A stretch of 64,000 nucleotides of DNA from Chitinophagaceae bacterium (GTDB lineage: Bacteria > Bacteroidota > Bacteroidia > Chitinophagales > Chitinophagaceae): contig JAHBTL010000002.1 of assembly GCA_019638615.1 (NCBI GenBank), forward strand, positions 186,001 through 250,000, written 5' to 3'. This document shows positions 8,833 to 17,868 of the stretch, in pieces. Within the stretch, counting starts at the first letter, position 1, and every line of letters begins with the position of its first letter. Position numbers and translations under genes: made by a program. The notes under the pieces were generated by a model that had not been told where the DNA came from, searched no databases, and saw only the letters and a program-made list of their open reading frames with translations.

Positions 8833-11800
8833 TCACAGCCCCTTCCCTCCCATCGCCTTCGCAATCGCTTCCAGGTGCTCATTAAATGAGCTCAATTGCA
8901 GCAATACCTGCCCGGTAGTATTGCCGGCTTCCAGTCCGCCGAATTTATTGTTCTTCCTGAATGTTTCTTTAATACTGTTCCAGCGTTCCGTTTCTTCCGG
9001 CGTAAGCAGTCCGGCGATTTCCTTCAGCTTCAGCAGGTTGGCTTCCGCATCGGAGGTAAGGGTTTGAGATTCTCCTTCGTAATGAGAAAGGATAAGCGTA
9101 TTGATCTCTTCACCGTTCATCAGCGGCACGACTTTAGCAGCCATCTTATTCATATTGCGATAAGAGCCCTGCAATTTAAACGGCGGCTCGATACGATAAG
9201 CGTCTTTCATTGCCGCGCTGGCTATATACTGCTGGTTAACGCGTATAACTATGCCGCGTATATGTAATATGTTTTTCAACACTGCGATCGCGTCTTCTAT
9301 TTCCTGCTGGTTATAATTGCCTTCCAGCTCAGGCAGCATATCGCTTTCGCTTTCTATATAGTTGATCAGCTTGTATAAATCTTCAATGCTTCGCCCCGCA
9401 ATGCGCTGCAGGTATCGGTTTTCGGCAACCGAATTTTCAACCAGGCTCAGGTTGAATAAATAGCCGGAATTACCGATCACATCGCCCAGGTTATACACGT
9501 CCGCACGGTTAGCCAGCATATCCGGGATTTTAAACTGTTCCCCGCTTTCCGTATACGGGTTGCCTGCCATTACCACGCAAAAACGTTTGCCGCGCAAATC
9601 GTAGGTTTTGCTTTCTCCCTCAAATATGCCGTCCATTTTACGCTGACCGTCTGCCAGCGAAATAAACTTCTGCAAAAACTCCGCGCTGCAATGTTGTATA
9701 TCATCTATATACAGCATCACATTGTCCGCCATTTCAAAAGCAAGGTTTATTTTTTTCAGCTCTTCCCTGGCGCCAGAAGTGGTAGCTTCTACAGGATCAA
9801 TAGAAGTGATATTATGACCGATGGTTGGCGCATTGATCTTCACAAAATGAAAGCCCATGGTTTTGGACAGGTATTCCATCAGGGTGGTTTTGCCGTAACC
9901 CGGCGGAGAAACCAACAGCAGCATACCCATCCTGGCGGTTCGTTTATCATCTCCAGCGGCGCCCACCTGTTTGGCAAGATTGGCGCCTATCAATGGAAAA
10001 TATATTTCGTTGATCAACCGGTTACGCACAAACGAAGTCAGCACCTTGGGCTCGAACTCGCCTATTTTTAATTGCTGCCTGTAGCTCCGGACCAACTGCT
10101 CCTTTAACACGTTGAAGGCCGTATAGGCAGGAACAACCTGCTCATAATACGTCCACATTTTCTGCATGAACCGGTGAAAATTCAGCTCGTATTTTCCATC
10201 CCGGATCACAGCATGGGTTCCTTTTAACCCTTCAATACTCAATATATCCGAGGCGGCCCTTTCCCTATACTGGTGGTCTTTAAACAACAACAGGCAAACA
10301 GCTTCATCTACATATTGCTGATCTGCTCCCTCCTGCTGTATCTGCACGAAAGCCAGCAACCATCCCTGTACCAGGTAAAAGCGCTCGGTAATATTAAAGC
10401 CGGCATTGTTTATTTCTTGCTGAAAAATATCTGTTCGTTTTTTAGACTGCAAAAATGCCTTAAATGATTTTTTAAGACGCAAAGCCTGCTCACTGACAGT
10501 AAAATTCCTGGAAGCGGAAAATTCGCTGTACAGGTATGCAGCTACTTCCTTCGCCGGTACTTTTTCATATGCTATGGCGGCATGCTGGTACTGCTCCGCT
10601 ATTCCTTTCTCTACAAAAGCAAACTGCCGGCTTTGCGGAAAGCTTTCCTGTATGGCATGAGCCGCGGTGATGAGCTGCTGCAATTTTTGCCTGGCCGCAT
10701 CTTCCAGTTGGAACCAGAACAACTGGGCAGCCACGCGGACAGGTGGCGCGTATTGCAATATCCTCAGCTCCTCCTGCAGCTTTTTCAATCCCCGGCAGAT
10801 CAGCAACGCATCGGTATTATGCACTCCTTTAAGGTAAGCCGCCGCATAATCACGCTCGGTTCTTTCATTAATGAACGCTTCATCATCCCAATGCCCGATC
10901 TGCAAATTGCTTTCCACATAGGCCTGGTAAGCCAGGTATTCCGAACGGTACACGGCATTATTCTCAGAGATCAGCTCCTGCTCCCATATGGCTTTATATT
11001 GATACAATGCCTCAGCGGTAACCTGCTTGTAAAAGCTGGTACCAATCAGGTGATAAAATAACTGGTCATTTCTGCGGACAATGGTTAAGTTGAGCACCTG
11101 TTTGTTCACAACAAATTTATAGCTGCCAAGCGCAATGATATTCTGCCCGTCAACAAACAGCTCTGTTTTATCTTTTAAGGTCCGCAACGCGTTTTCCTGC
11201 GTCACTTTTACCAGGTTCTCCAGATTTTCCGCCTTGGCTACATCGCCCAGTTCCCTTAAATCATTTACAATACTACGCACCTTATCAATCATCAGGTCGG
11301 TAGAGAAAAACGCGTAAATGCTCTCCTTGTCGTTGAACGATTGGGCTTTGTTCTCAATATTTTTCAGCACCCGTATACCGATCTGCTCCAGCGAGGCCGT
11401 ACGTTTATTGATCTGCGCGATCAGCAATTCCTTTTTGCCGTTAAAGGCTTTGATCACTTCATCGCGCTTATCGGTAATTTTTGTAACAAAATCTTCAAAA
11501 TCTGCAAACTTGCTTTCCAGCTCTTCTATCTGTATACTGATCTTTGTAAAATAGTCTTCGCATTTTTCAGGAGAATCGGAAAGATCAAGAAAGTTAACAA
11601 TGCTTTGATCGAGCAGCGTTAACTGCGCATAGAACTCACCGGTAGATTCTTTGGTGCGCAAAGCCGTAGTCGTCCGTACCAGGTCTGCTTTCACTTCATT
11701 CAGCGAAGCGAATATCAACGAGATCTTCTCTACGATCTTCGTGGTTTGGGTAGTGTCTTCAATTTTAAGACTGTTGAGTATATCAATCAGCATTTCCAGC

Positions 11801-13677
11801 TCGGCAGCAATAGCTTTTACCGCTTCTTCAATCGCCTGTGCTTCTATTACTTTTGTTACCGTGGTTACCGCCTGTTTCTGCTGCACCACTTTTTCCTCGT
11901 AAGGAGCAAGGGCTTCCTCCTTCAATAAAAACTGTATGGTATCCTGCGATAGTGAAGTATTGTATTGCTGCAGGATTTCCTTTAAACTGTTTACAGCCTG
12001 AACATCCACATACTTAACATTCAGCAGGTCAATTACAGCGCCCTGCATGCTGCGCGTAGCCGCAAGCAGTTGCACCAATTGGTCAAGGGAAGTGACAGAC
12101 GCGTTCTTTATATCTACCACCAGGCTGTCCACACGTTTATGCATAGCCGCCAATACATCACGGGCGTGCTGCCGCTGCGCCTGCACTTTCGCAAATTCAT
12201 CAATGGCGGTATTGGCTATATCTCTTATCTGTGTCAAAGGAACTGACAGTTCAAACGTAGCCGCGTCCTTTACCCAGAAATAGGAATCAATGATATCGTT
12301 CGCTCTTTTATGAATGTCTTCATATAGGTCTTCATAACTATCTTCCTTTTGCAGCAGTTGTATCACTTCCTGGCATTCACTCATGGCGCTCACGATATCT
12401 TTATTCCCAATTTTATACAGCACATTGCCGGCCATCTCTTTATTTTCTTCCAGCACTGCCGTATAGGGCGTTTGCCATATCTGCACCTGGTGGTGACGCA
12501 CCGCTTCATTTTCAGAGCGAAAATATACCAGCGTACCGTCATCAAACACGGTAAAGCCGTTACAGGTAATGGGCGTTTCTACCTGCTGCACGATCATGTT
12601 ATACGACATCAGCACGTAGGTATTGGTAGTCCGCTGATAAAAAATGTACAGAAAGTCCTCACCGTTGGGCGAAGCAATGCTGCGTATAAATTCAAGACTG
12701 GTTATATCAGACTCAAATATCTTATGCTCACCATTCTGCAGGTAATAACCGTTAGGGAAAATCACTCCCTGGTTATCCGGCAGCAGGATGCCGGCGTTCA
12801 GCAGCATGGGAATTGGCATCACCTGCTTCGTGCGCACATTAAAAATATAAGAACGGAAATCTTCCTGGTAAGGTTTTATTTTTAAAGCGATCAGGTTACC
12901 GAGATCAGCGTAATGATATTCAGCGTCGTCCAGTTGCTGATCCCTGTTCTGCACCGGCTCCGAGTAGATGCCTTTGCCGGTATCTGTATTGTTCTCGATC
13001 TTAAAAGTAATGTCCCCGTTAAGCGCTTCAATAAATACTTTATCGAGTATGGATATATGCGGGTGGATACCGAGACGGCGATTGCTGAGGTCGGTTTTTA
13101 TCCACTGAAAATCGTGCTGCGGCGTTTTTCTTACTTCATGAATGCTGCGGTCATCCATGTACGTGAGCGTACCGTTTTTTATCAGCCATTTAAAAGCCTT
13201 TCTGTCATCAGGATTTTTACTGGTCTGGAAGATCATGTACAAATAATGCTCGGTCTTCCTGAAATTGGCAAAAATGGAATCGCGGTAGTATTTATACAGG
13301 TTGGTGAAATCGGTGATAAAATTGTTGTCTTCAATAAGCGTCAACGGCTGCGGCTCAAAATAGTTGTCCGCAAACTTATAGATGCTGAACACATCGCTTA
13401 GCTTAATATCCTCACGCAGTCCAAAATGTACATTGTAAGCGAAAATGGTGAGGTCGCCAAAAGCCATAATACCCCTTGCCACACCATTGTTCTCCGTAGT
13501 TATACGCTGGTTAGCGATCAGTTGAAAGCCGGATGAATTGAAAATCTCCTTACGCGCCGCATTCAGCTTTGCCAAACGTTGCGACAGATCCAGGCGCTGC
13601 TCATTTAACCGGTTGCGGATGATCTCATACGTTCCGGAGTCCAGTATTGCCGCCTTATTATTTTCAGTACCTGCCAT
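8833..13677 (-). CDS. Giant AAA+ ATPase (DUF3686/'DNA repair ATPase' type)
   Basis: A 1614-residue cytosolic protein. The N-terminal about 430 residues look beta-rich, with repeated short strand blocks, and match the kind of protein annotated as 'DNA repair ATPase' (DUF3686). Residues about 430-900 are largely coiled coil (Glu/Lys/Leu rich). A single AAA+ module sits near the C-terminus: Walker A PPGYGKTT near 1250-1262, Walker B MLYIDDIQ near 1320, and a sensor-1-like VVMAGNP near 1370. Its role is inferred as an energy-driven remodeller working with the membrane proteins encoded just upstream. It is the last gene of a five-gene minus-strand cluster, 71 bp after flotillin. The DNA repair label comes from family naming only; nothing here shows repair. 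Confidence 0.85.
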   Translation of the reverse strand: MAGTENNKAAILDSGTYEIIRNRLNEQRLDLSQRLAKLNAARKEIFNSSGFQLIANQRITTENNGVARGIMAFGDLTIFAYNVHFGLREDIKLSDVFSIYKFADNYFEPQPLTLIEDNNFITDFTNLYKYYRDSIFANFRKTEHYLYMIFQTSKNPDDRKAFKWLIKNGTLTYMDDRSIHEVRKTPQHDFQWIKTDLSNRRLGIHPHISILDKVFIEALNGDITFKIENNTDTGKGIYSEPVQNRDQQLDDAEYHYADLGNLIALKIKPYQEDFRSYIFNVRTKQVMPIPMLLNAGILLPDNQGVIFPNGYYLQNGEHKIFESDITSLEFIRSIASPNGEDFLYIFYQRTTNTYVLMSYNMIVQQVETPITCNGFTVFDDGTLVYFRSENEAVRHHQVQIWQTPYTAVLEENKEMAGNVLYKIGNKDIVSAMSECQEVIQLLQKEDSYEDLYEDIHKRANDIIDSYFWVKDAATFELSVPLTQIRDIANTAIDEFAKVQAQRQHARDVLAAMHKRVDSLVVDIKNASVTSLDQLVQLLAATRSMQGAVIDLLNVKYVDVQAVNSLKEILQQYNTSLSQDTIQFLLKEEALAPYEEKVVQQKQAVTTVTKVIEAQAIEEAVKAIAAELEMLIDILNSLKIEDTTQTTKIVEKISLIFASLNEVKADLVRTTTALRTKESTGEFYAQLTLLDQSIVNFLDLSDSPEKCEDYFTKISIQIEELESKFADFEDFVTKITDKRDEVIKAFNGKKELLIAQINKRTASLEQIGIRVLKNIENKAQSFNDKESIYAFFSTDLMIDKVRSIVNDLRELGDVAKAENLENLVKVTQENALRTLKDKTELFVDGQNIIALGSYKFVVNKQVLNLTIVRRNDQLFYHLIGTSFYKQVTAEALYQYKAIWEQELISENNAVYRSEYLAYQAYVESNLQIGHWDDEAFINERTERDYAAAYLKGVHNTDALLICRGLKKLQEELRILQYAPPVRVAAQLFWFQLEDAARQKLQQLITAAHAIQESFPQSRQFAFVEKGIAEQYQHAAIAYEKVPAKEVAAYLYSEFSASRNFTVSEQALRLKKSFKAFLQSKKRTDIFQQEINNAGFNITERFYLVQGWLLAFVQIQQEGADQQYVDEAVCLLLFKDHQYRERAASDILSIEGLKGTHAVIRDGKYELNFHRFMQKMWTYYEQVVPAYTAFNVLKEQLVRSYRQQLKIGEFEPKVLTSFVRNRLINEIYFPLIGANLAKQVGAAGDDKRTARMGMLLLVSPPGYGKTTLMEYLSKTMGFHFVKINAPTIGHNITSIDPVEATTSGAREELKKINLAFEMADNVMLYIDDIQHCSAEFLQKFISLADGQRKMDGIFEGESKTYDLRGKRFCVVMAGNPYTESGEQFKIPDMLANRADVYNLGDVIGNSGYLFNLSLVENSVAENRYLQRIAGRSIEDLYKLINYIESESDMLPELEGNYNQQEIEDAIAVLKNILHIRGIVIRVNQQYIASAAMKDAYRIEPPFKLQGSYRNMNKMAAKVVPLMNGEEINTLILSHYEGESQTLTSDAEANLLKLKEIAGLLTPEETERWNSIKETFRKNNKFGGLEAGNTTGQVLLQLSSFNEHLEAIAKAMGGKGL

Positions 13678-13710
13678 TCGTTAAAAAGAATTTATCAGCC
13701 TCACCCCAAC

Positions 13711-13730
13711 CCCTCTCTGAACGGAGAGGG
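13711..13730. repeat. Hairpin between flotillin and AAA+ genes
   Basis: A 7-bp perfect stem, CCCTCTC (13711-13717) and GAGAGGG (13724-13730), around a 6-nt loop, sits in the 71-bp gap between the flotillin stop... start region of the AAA+ gene and flotillin. The surrounding words (TCACCCCAACCCCTCTC) are typical of dispersed intergenic repeats in Bacteroidota. It could attenuate readthrough into the ATPase gene. Confidence 0.5.
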
Positions 13731-13748
13731 AGTTAAGCTTTCTTTATT

Positions 13749-15779
13749 TTATCCCAGCTTCTTATTAGACAGCCCCAAACTGCTTGCCAGGTTAGCCAGG
13801 TTTAGCAATGAAGACCTGTCGCCCTCCGAGCTTTTCTGCTGCATTTTCAATATAAGGCTTGATATCGTAAGGTTTTTGATATCATTGGTTGAGACGCCGT
13901 ATTTATCCGCGAACTCCCTGATACGTGCCAGCAGGTCGCCACTGTTAGTACCGTCACCGATCAATGCAGTTTTTATCTGCGAAGCGTTCTCACTTTCATT
14001 GATCAGCCTGTCAAATCCTTTAGCGTTCGATATCTGGTTAATAATATTCTGGAAGAACATTGTTTCACCGCCTACTATATCAATATTGGCAGACCTCAAC
14101 GCTTCTGCAAGAACATCAGCCTGCGCGTCCGCAATATCTTTCTGAATATTGATCTGCGCCAACGCTATATCCCTTTCTTTCTGCAGCAACAGCTTAAACT
14201 CTTCGTGGTCTTTACCAACAGCATCCAGCTTTTTCATTGCTTCCGCTTTTTCTTCAATACCTGCAGCTTCCGCCAATGCCTTTTCTTTGGTTACTTCCGC
14301 CTGCGTTAAGCCTTCTTTGCGTTTTGCTTCCGCTATTTTTTCAATTACGGTAGCGTCTACTGTGCCCTGTCTTTCCGCAGCCTCTGCTTTTGCAATTATT
14401 ACTTCTGCTTCAGACAAACCAAGGGTAGCTTCTTCACGCGCCTGTGCTTCCGCTAAGATCTTACGGGCTTCCGCCTGCTTTACTGCCGCTTCTTTTTTCG
14501 CCTCCGCATCTATCAGCAACTGCTTCGCTTTTTCTTCGGCTGCTTTCTTGTCTGCTTCGGCTGCTTTCACGGTATAAATCAGTTTTTCTTCCGCCTGGCG
14601 GCTCGCCTGTGTAATGCCCACCGTTTTTTCACGCTCTACTGCGCGGAAAGCTTCTATATCCTTTACCCCCTGCTGCTCTTCTACCACTCCTTTTTCCAGG
14701 CGTACACGCTCTTTGATCACATCCTGTATATTCTTACGCTCTACCTCAAGGGTCTTTTCTTTTTCTATCTGTGCAAGGGTAACGATCTTTTCACGCTCCG
14801 TTTGCTCCAGCCCCCGGTCTTTTTCCACTCTCTCCGTTTCTACTGCTTCGGTTCTTTGCTTGTTCTTTTCAGCGATAATGATCTGGCGCAATTTATTTTC
14901 TTCCTGCACGGCAAGCGATTCATCGGTTTGTATACGTACCGTTTGCGCTCTCAGCCTTTCTTCTTCACGCACTTTAATGATTTCAGCGTTTTCACGCGAA
15001 CGAATATTATCAATTTCTCTTTTCTGCTTTTCTTCTTTCTCGGCCATCTGGCGCTCTAATTCCAGTATCGCCTCACGCGCTTCCACATTCTGCTTTTTAA
15101 TTACTTTCTCTTCTTCACGTTTAATGAAGTTTGCTTTGATATTCTGTTCAGCGGTCAGCTCGGTAATCTTTTTTATGCCCTGCGCATCGAGAATGTTCTG
15201 CGGGCTGAGATAGCTGATATCGGTTTGTTCAAGATAATCAATAGCGCAGTCATCTAGTACATAACCGTTCAGGTCCGTACCTATAATATTCAATATCTCT
15301 GTCCTGAATTCCCGGCGGGCCTCGTACAATTCAATAAAATCAAATTTCTTACCCACTGTTTTTAATGCTTCGGAAAATTTTGCTTCAAAAAGATTACGCA
15401 AAGTATCTACATCGCTGGCTCTTTCAGTGCCAATGGCCTGCGCCACGTTTAACACATCGTCCACGTTCTTATTTACACGAACAAAGAAAGCCACTTTAAT
15501 ATCAGCGCGGATATTATCCTTACAAATCAATCCTTCGTTCGACATACGATCAATTTGTAATTTTTTCACCGATATGTCCATGATCTCCATTTTATGGAGG
15601 ATAGGAATGACATACATACCTTTATTAAAAGCTACTTTACCGCCGCCAACACCGGTACGCACGATTGCTTTGCCCTGCGGTATTTTTTTGTAAAACGTGG
15701 CAAAAGCGAAAAGAATAATGAATATGAGGAAAACAACTCCTCCTATAAGCAGTAAGGTGATGCCGCCGAATGCTCCCAT
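13749..15779 (-). CDS. Flotillin-like SPFH/Band-7 protein
   Basis: A 676-residue membrane scaffold. Seen: an N-terminal hydrophobic anchor (about 5-28, rich in Ile/Leu/Phe), an SPFH/Band-7 domain (about 35-215) containing GGGKVAFNKGMYVIPILHKM, then a very long Glu/Ala/Lys-rich coiled coil (about 220-560) and a C-terminal helical region. Flotillins oligomerise and organise membrane microdomains. It is fourth in the cluster, after the NfeD/YqiJ-like gene, the pairing typical of flotillin loci in bacteria. It is longer than classic YuaG/FloT proteins because of an extended coiled coil and tail, which may be where the AAA+ partner engages (inference). Confidence 0.93.
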   Translation of the reverse strand: MGAFGGITLLLIGGVVFLIFIILFAFATFYKKIPQGKAIVRTGVGGGKVAFNKGMYVIPILHKMEIMDISVKKLQIDRMSNEGLICKDNIRADIKVAFFVRVNKNVDDVLNVAQAIGTERASDVDTLRNLFEAKFSEALKTVGKKFDFIELYEARREFRTEILNIIGTDLNGYVLDDCAIDYLEQTDISYLSPQNILDAQGIKKITELTAEQNIKANFIKREEEKVIKKQNVEAREAILELERQMAEKEEKQKREIDNIRSRENAEIIKVREEERLRAQTVRIQTDESLAVQEENKLRQIIIAEKNKQRTEAVETERVEKDRGLEQTEREKIVTLAQIEKEKTLEVERKNIQDVIKERVRLEKGVVEEQQGVKDIEAFRAVEREKTVGITQASRQAEEKLIYTVKAAEADKKAAEEKAKQLLIDAEAKKEAAVKQAEARKILAEAQAREEATLGLSEAEVIIAKAEAAERQGTVDATVIEKIAEAKRKEGLTQAEVTKEKALAEAAGIEEKAEAMKKLDAVGKDHEEFKLLLQKERDIALAQINIQKDIADAQADVLAEALRSANIDIVGGETMFFQNIINQISNAKGFDRLINESENASQIKTALIGDGTNSGDLLARIREFADKYGVSTNDIKNLTISSLILKMQQKSSEGDRSSLLNLANLASSLGLSNKKLG

Positions 15780-15816
15780 AGTTTTTTAGTTTAGAGATTT
15801 GTTATTAGAAATTTTT

Positions 15817-15841
15817 GATTTGAAATTTGAAATTTGAAATT
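15817..15841. repeat. 7-bp tandem A/T repeat
   Basis: Three head-to-tail copies of GAAATTT with period 7 lie in the 139-bp gap between the NfeD-like gene and flotillin. The same word family recurs at 15919-15945, 60071-60111 and 60351-60373. Confidence 0.7.
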
Positions 15842-15918
15842 ATAAAATACGAACAATACCATTTCGTTGCTTTAGATATTTAAGCCTCGCATCTGCCACC
15901 GCCTCTCCATACCAAATC

Positions 15919-16611
15919 TCAAATATCGAATTTCAAATTGTTTAAATTCACCTCCTTCACCACCATGTAATATTTCCTGTCTGCCGATTCATCCGCGATC
16001 ATTACATCCGCACCATATTCCAACACTTCCCCGGTTTTGCTTTGCACATTCACCCGTATCACATCGCTGCCGATCACCAGTTCCGCTGCACCGATGATAT
16101 TGCCCGAAATGGTTGAACGCATTTTTGCAATACGCCCCATCAGATCATGACCTTCTTCTCCGTTATAACCCATAGCATGATACACTTTAACCAATGGCTT
16201 TGTAGCATAACGGGTAATAATAAACGCCACAAAAAACACGGGTATTAAAATAAATACTGATTTCCAGCCCCAGCTCGCCAGGCCTAATGCTACAGACGAA
16301 GTTAACGTTACGATCCATGCAATGAACTTAAACGTGCTGAACACTATCATGAAAGGCACTTTACCTATATTCACATATTCCAGGGCTTTCTGGAAAAACG
16401 GCTTATCTCCCACGGAATCGTTCAGGTCAGCATCCCCATCCACATCGGTGTCTATATCGGCCCCATGCAGGTCAACATCCACGTCCGTATCCCCTCCAAA
16501 AAAATCTCCGGCAATAAAAGTGAAGATCCAGTACAGCGCTGTAATGCCTGACAAAACCGTCATGATTGCATTGCTTAAGGGATGGAACAGTAGCTTAACA
16601 AATTCTGACAT
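15919..16611 (-). CDS. NfeD/YqiJ-like membrane protein with C-terminal OB fold
   Basis: A 230-residue inner-membrane protein of the type encoded beside flotillins. Seen: a hydrophobic segment at about 12-36, an acidic linker full of alternating Asp (residues about 41-68, DTDVDVDLHGADIDTDVDGD), two or three membrane segments (about 85-150), and a soluble C-terminal beta domain (about 160-225) with the GRIAKMRSTISG start expected of an NfeD-like OB fold. The Asp-rich loop faces a membrane surface and could bind divalent cations (inference). It starts 3 bp after the PspA stop codon, so the two are translationally close. The last residues come from an A/T repeat that provides the stop codon. Confidence 0.85.
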   Translation of the reverse strand: MSEFVKLLFHPLSNAIMTVLSGITALYWIFTFIAGDFFGGDTDVDVDLHGADIDTDVDGDADLNDSVGDKPFFQKALEYVNIGKVPFMIVFSTFKFIAWIVTLTSSVALGLASWGWKSVFILIPVFFVAFIITRYATKPLVKVYHAMGYNGEEGHDLMGRIAKMRSTISGNIIGAAELVIGSDVIRVNVQSKTGEVLEYGADVMIADESADRKYYMVVKEVNLNNLKFDI

Positions 16612-16614
16612 AGA

Positions 16615-17328
16615 TTATTGTGGATTTTCCGGAATACCGAGTTTTTCTTTTATCGCTTTCAGGTCCTTTTCTATTGATAAGGAATCATCCTTTAAAATAT
16701 TGTTCAATTCGTCCTTTAAATTATTCTTGGCATGCGCAATTTCACCATAGGCTTTCGACAATGCTTCCTGGTCTTCAACTTTGGCTTTCATCCGCTCCAG
16801 CATGGCAATGGTACCATTATTATCAAGCTGCGCCAACTGTTTGTTCACCTGTTCCGTGGCCTTGCTCACCTTAACCCTTGCTTTCAAAGTCTTCAACTCT
16901 TTTTCCCACTTCTCAAGGTTCTCTTTCAGCACTTCGGTATTTCGCAACATTTCCCTGGAAGATTGCTGAAGGGATACCACCTGGTTACCCAATTCTTCCG
17001 ATTCGGCATAGAACTTCCTGCGCAACGACAGCGCTTCCCTTGCCAGATCTTCGGCTTTTCCTATTTCCACCTGTCCTGCCTGTGCTTTTTGCATAATCAG
17101 GATGGCTTTTTCCGCATAATTCATGGATTCCTTCTGGCACAACGCCTGCTCATTTTCTGTACGAATGGCCAAAGCTTTAACTTTAGCATAAGCCTCTGTA
17201 GCTTCCACCAGGTCTTCACGCAATTCCCGCAGGCCCTGTTCCGTCATCTTTACAGGGTCCTCCATTTTCTCCACTGCCGCGTGTATTTCAGCCTGGCCAA
17301 TCCTGAAAAGTCTTTTAAAAATATTCAT
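16615..17328 (-). CDS. pspA: PspA/IM30 (Vipp1) family membrane-stress protein
   Basis: A 237-residue, almost wholly helical protein. The N-terminus MNIFKRLFRIGQAEIHAAVEK is the amphipathic membrane-binding helix of the family, followed by the EDPVKMTEQGLRELREDL region and long coiled-coil hairpins. PspA-type proteins form ESCRT-III-like rods and rings that bind and repair stressed membranes. There is no PspB/C/F or other classic psp partner in the window. The start codon at 17326-17328 is 42 bp downstream of the YbjN-like gene, and the stop almost abuts the NfeD-like start. Family assignment is firm; the specific job in this cluster is inferred. Confidence 0.93.
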   Translation of the reverse strand: MNIFKRLFRIGQAEIHAAVEKMEDPVKMTEQGLRELREDLVEATEAYAKVKALAIRTENEQALCQKESMNYAEKAILIMQKAQAGQVEIGKAEDLAREALSLRRKFYAESEELGNQVVSLQQSSREMLRNTEVLKENLEKWEKELKTLKARVKVSKATEQVNKQLAQLDNNGTIAMLERMKAKVEDQEALSKAYGEIAHAKNNLKDELNNILKDDSLSIEKDLKAIKEKLGIPENPQ

Positions 17329-17370
17329 GCTAAACTATTTTAATGGTTTACAATTATTATTCTATACTCA

Positions 17371-17763
17371 TTATTTCTTTGAAAAATCAATGATCTCCTG
17401 CGCGTACTCGCTCATCAGCAAACCCAGCGAATTAAGGGCCCCTTCAAATTCGTTGAAGCTGATACGCTCTATCTGCATGGTATACCTGAACAGCACCTTA
17501 TTGCCTTCTTCATTTATCACGAACGCGCCGTGAATGGTATCCCTGTTTTTTTGTAATAACCGCTTAAACATTTCCGTATTATCCACCCGGAAAGAAAAAA
17601 GAAACTGCTCCATTATTAAAATAGGCGGCGCAATACCAATAATAAGATTATGAATTCCGTCTGGCTCGTTATCAATTTTAAGAATGCCGTTCTGTTCATT
17701 TTTATACGCGATCCGGCAGTTGAGCCTGGTGGCAAATTGTTCTATGGTGTTGATATAGTCCAT
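17371..17763 (-). CDS. YbjN/CesT-Tir-chaperone-like small protein
   Basis: A 130-residue cytosolic protein with the alpha-beta-beta-alpha layout of YbjN/type III-chaperone-like folds: an N-terminal helix (DYINTIEQFATRLN), central strands, HGAFVINEEGNKVLFRYTM, and a C-terminal helix (FEGALNSLGLLMSEYAQEII). Small proteins of this fold (YbjN, DUF2170/YjfI) are known neighbours of PspA genes. It is the first gene of the cluster. A Bacteroidota promoter (17789-17820) lies upstream, and AAGG is placed suitably before the ATG at 17761-17763. Proposed role: adaptor or chaperone for PspA or the ATPase (inference). Confidence 0.75.
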   Translation of the reverse strand: MDYINTIEQFATRLNCRIAYKNEQNGILKIDNEPDGIHNLIIGIAPPILIMEQFLFSFRVDNTEMFKRLLQKNRDTIHGAFVINEEGNKVLFRYTMQIERISFNEFEGALNSLGLLMSEYAQEIIDFSKK

Positions 17764-17788
17764 TGGCCTTGTTTTCAGCTTTGTTCAA

Positions 17789-17820
17789 CAAATCTACAAA
17801 ACGAAAATGACAATTGCAAA
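17789..17820 (-). promoter_or_regulatory. Promoter of the PspA/flotillin cluster
   Basis: On the minus strand a TTTG -33 element (17820-17817) is followed after 20 bp by TAGATTTG (17796-17789), a full match to the Bacteroidota -7 consensus TAnnTTTG. Transcription would start near 17783, about 20 bp before the first gene's ATG. Confidence 0.7.
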
Positions 17821-17831
17821 AAATATTTGCA
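17815..17831. promoter_or_regulatory. Candidate operator palindrome in the divergent promoter
   Basis: A perfect inverted repeat, TGCAAA-N5-TTTGCA. Its left arm overlaps the -33 element of the leftward promoter, and its right arm abuts the -33 element of the rightward promoter at 17832. The half-site is repeated as part of a 9-bp direct repeat ATATTTGCA at 17823-17831 and 17856-17864, 33 bp apart. Likely bound by the adjacent XRE regulator (inference). Confidence 0.55.
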
Positions 17832-17862
17832 TTTGTGATAAAAAAATTTACAACTATATTTG
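17832..17862 (+). promoter_or_regulatory. Promoter of the XRE regulator (leaderless transcript predicted)
   Basis: TTTG at 17832-17835, 19-bp spacer, then TATATTTG at 17855-17862, matching TAnnTTTG. The usual start site about 5 bp downstream would fall at or next to the ATG at 17869, so the mRNA would have little or no leader. Confidence 0.65.
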
Positions 17863-17868
17863 CATGTC

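Noticed and set aside
8786-8840. CRISPR-like short repeats
   Set aside because: Words such as AGCTGA and CAGCCCA vary in length and spacing and have no spacer pattern; no cas genes.
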